Below, in pieces: positions 62,087 to 64,000 of a DNA stretch of 64,000 nucleotides. The translations under genes were made by a program, and so were the position numbers. Every line of letters starts with the position of its first letter. Position 1 is the first letter of the stretch. The stretch is taken from assembly GCA_964036665.1 (NCBI GenBank), contig OZ038531.1, forward strand, positions 20,438,324 through 20,502,323. The letters run 5' to 3'. The stretch is from Gordius sp. MW1. Its lineage: Eukaryota; Nematomorpha; Gordioida; Gordea; Gordiidae. Below the pieces are notes generated by a model. The model searched no databases and was not told where the DNA came from. It saw only the letters and a program-made list of their open reading frames with translations.

Positions 62087-63995
62087 ATTTGTGAGGTGGC
62101 ATTCCCGATGGTTCTAATGAATTTAGAAATTCAGTTGGATAATTCACCGCCTGATCTGCATCGATAACTGTGTGAACAGATGTGTAAGTAAATGGTTCAC
62201 CGGGAATGTTCAATAGAATGCGATTATTTATTTTGTTCACATCGTCATTCTTCGGAGCCAAGATAGCCCGTTCACAAAGCCAGTCGTGATTTGTAAAGTT
62301 AATAACAATTTCCGGGAACACCATATTTACGACATCTTCAATTGATGACTGTATTTTGCAAAAGTGCGATGGAAATAATATTTCGTGCGTTGAGGATTCA
62401 TTTGGAAATTTACCATCTCCCAAGTCCAACAGTTGGTTAGCAAATGGTTGCACCGAATCATCTTGAAGTAAATGAACACGCATGTTGGTGGTTAGTGATT
62501 ATCTTCACTTCACACTTCTCCAAAGATATGACGCTTTCAGGCAAGCATTGAGCTCATCTGAGGGTGTTGACTTTGGGATGACTGGCAAGGTTTGACGGAA
62601 GTCACCGGCTAGCAGCAAGAGAGCTCCTCCCATAAGACGTGCAATCTCTCTCAAATCTCGGAGTGTACGATCCAGCGCCTCGAGTGCTTTTTTATGTGCC
62701 ATCGTACATTCATCCCAATTAATGATTGTGCATGTCTTTAGTACCGTGGCAATACCCGAGTTCCTACTGATTTTGCAAGTAGGAGTTTCATTTATATTTA
62801 GATTCAATGGGAGTTCGAAAGTTGAATGCGCTGTGCGGCCTCCATCGAGTAACTTAGCTGCTATGTCCGATGACGCGACAGCGAGAGCTATCTTATCATT
62901 TCTCCGAATTTCAGCCAATATCAGATTAAGAATAAATGTTTTTCCGGTTCCTCCTGGCGCATTTAGGAAAAGTAGGCTTCCGTTACCGTTTGTGACGTAT
63001 TTCATGACGGTGGTATAGGCATATTTTTGGTCAGCGACTAAGAGTATTTCCTGAGGGTTAACAAACAATTGTAGGTGAGCCACGTCGTATTGTTTTTCAT
63101 ACCGTAAGTCACTGTCGTGATCATTGCTTCTATCACGTCTAGGTGCAGACAATTCGAGCTGACATAAAATTTTATTGTTTATGGATAGACATATGTCCTC
63201 AAGTAATATAAGAGCTCGATTGAAGATGTCCTCGGAAAATGGTATCTCCATATACGGATGCACTCTACGTACTTGTAAAAGGATATCTTCACTGAGGCTT
63301 TCTTTGTGTGTAACCCAAAGATCTTTTGGATTAGATGGTGCGCAAGTTGTCAAAATTATCGCAAATAAAGTGCGTATTTGGTGCGGGAGACGTATGAGCG
63401 ATGCTTCCTCTAATGTCGTATTCCAATGTCGGTCATTTTTAAGCAAACGAAGTTTGAGACATGCTTGTCTATATGTGTCACACACTTCACCATAGATCGT
63501 TCTAATGGATTGAAATGATGTTGGTCTTTTGACATTGTGGAGCAACATTCTTAAAAAATAGCATTCGGCGTTATTGGGATTAACAGTATACATTCGACCC
63601 AAAGCATCAGACATACGTACGCTTGAATTTCCAGGAACTATTGTGCCTTGTTTTCTTTTAAAACACTTTTTTTGATAAGTTTAAAGTGTAATAATTTGGG
63701 ATTTCGTGGTAGAGCAAAGTTTTTGCGAAAACATCATTTTGGCACAACAGGAAAAAAGCTGTCAGTGTTGTATTAGGTGGTTGCGCCGCTCTTTGCACAG
63801 CGTTCTCTTCCGTGAAGTAGACACGTTGGCCATTTTCCAAGTGAACGGCGGGATGTACAACAGTTGATTAGCGTTCGTGAATAGGGAACCCCAGAATGCG
63901 CCAGACAGCTTCATTACTGCTGATGTAACGTCCCATTTGAAATTGTGTGATTTCATCGGCTTGCGTATTAGTAAGTCTAAAAACTGCCATATCAC
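62085..63995 (-). pseudogene. Helitron-type Pif1-like helicase, 3' part
   Basis: Rolling-circle transposon helicase. The longest open piece (62505-63614) holds Walker A NAPGGTGKTFIL, SSDIAAKLLDGGRTAHSTF, Walker B-like IINWDECTMAH and LLLAGDFRQTLPVIP. The piece 62085-62483 continues with NMRV-HLLQDD, the DWLCERAILAPKNDDVNKIN block and YPTEFLNSLEPSGMPPHK, where it stops at the foldback element. The right-hand pieces (63658-63995) hold ENGQRVYFTEENA. About four breaks: two stops near 62,490 and frameshifts near 63,660 and 63,800. The expected LRLKVG... continuation is not found left of the foldback. The Rep domain would lie beyond the window. Confidence 0.9.
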
Positions 63996-64000
63996 TGCCT

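Noticed and set aside
62085-63995. Host Pif1 DNA helicase gene
   Set aside because: The N-terminal ENGQRVYFTEENA and DALGRMYTVNPNNAECYFLR blocks are typical of Helitron helicases, and the frame is broken.
1-64000. Polinton, envelope-bearing retrovirus or other capsid-bearing virus copy
   Set aside because: No protein-primed polymerase, packaging ATPase, adenovirus-like capsid or envelope sequence was recognised; only Ty3/gypsy fossils without envelope.

Overview
This is AT-rich nuclear DNA from an animal. It holds two split host genes with spliceosomal introns: a TFIIIC subunit 5 homologue and a Golgi alpha-1,3-fucosyltransferase. It also holds short TTAGGG-type telomere-like runs and a very diverse transposon load. 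One intron is only 36 nt. I cannot name the phylum; a soft-bodied invertebrate with compact 5' introns is a guess. Most of the 64 kb is mobile DNA.

Layout. 1-2.8 kb: AT-rich DNA with a 44-bp tandem array and one unrecognised C-terminal exon-like frame. 2.77-6.84 kb: a young Ty3/gypsy LTR retrotransposon (minus strand, 184-bp LTRs, TSD GTTAT). 7.1-9.4 kb: a gag-only LTR derivative. 9.7-10.2 kb: a PIF/Harbinger transposase remnant. 10.2-12.6 kb: an LTR-like pair. 13.2-20.35 kb: the TFIIIC subunit 5 gene (plus strand, seven exons in my model), whose longest intron holds an antisense RTE-type LINE. 22.3-25.3 kb: a pair of long inverted arms around a palindromic MITE. 25.3-40 kb: a mosaic of three minisatellite-bearing Helentron/HINE-like elements, Ty3/gypsy fossils, near-perfect palindromes and a piggyBac remnant. 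41.65-44.41 kb: a whole-length hAT element with 8-bp TSD. 44.5-47 kb: two MITEs. 47.43-55.95 kb: the fucosyltransferase gene (plus strand, four exons, 439 aa), whose introns carry a MULE MITE, a HINE-like element with a nested hAT, and a MULE-coding element with another nested hAT MITE. 56.3-57.3 kb: an 8-bp-TSD MITE followed by the 5' end of a MULE. 57.8-58.5 kb: a 5'-truncated LINE copy. 59.2-62.1 kb: a large foldback element with poly-G/poly-C minisatellite arms, abutting a Helitron-type Pif1 helicase pseudogene (62.1-64 kb).

The strongest new structures are: (1) the foldback element, whose opposed G-tract arrays lie within unique terminal inverted repeats; (2) the HINE-like family, with sub-terminal inverted repeats, an internal CCAAT-rich minisatellite and a terminal hairpin conserved in shape but not sequence, for which the window preserves an empty site; (3) MULE parents and MITE offspring in the same window. 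Boundaries marked by target-site duplications were read base by base. Protein family calls are from recognition of motifs, not from searches.
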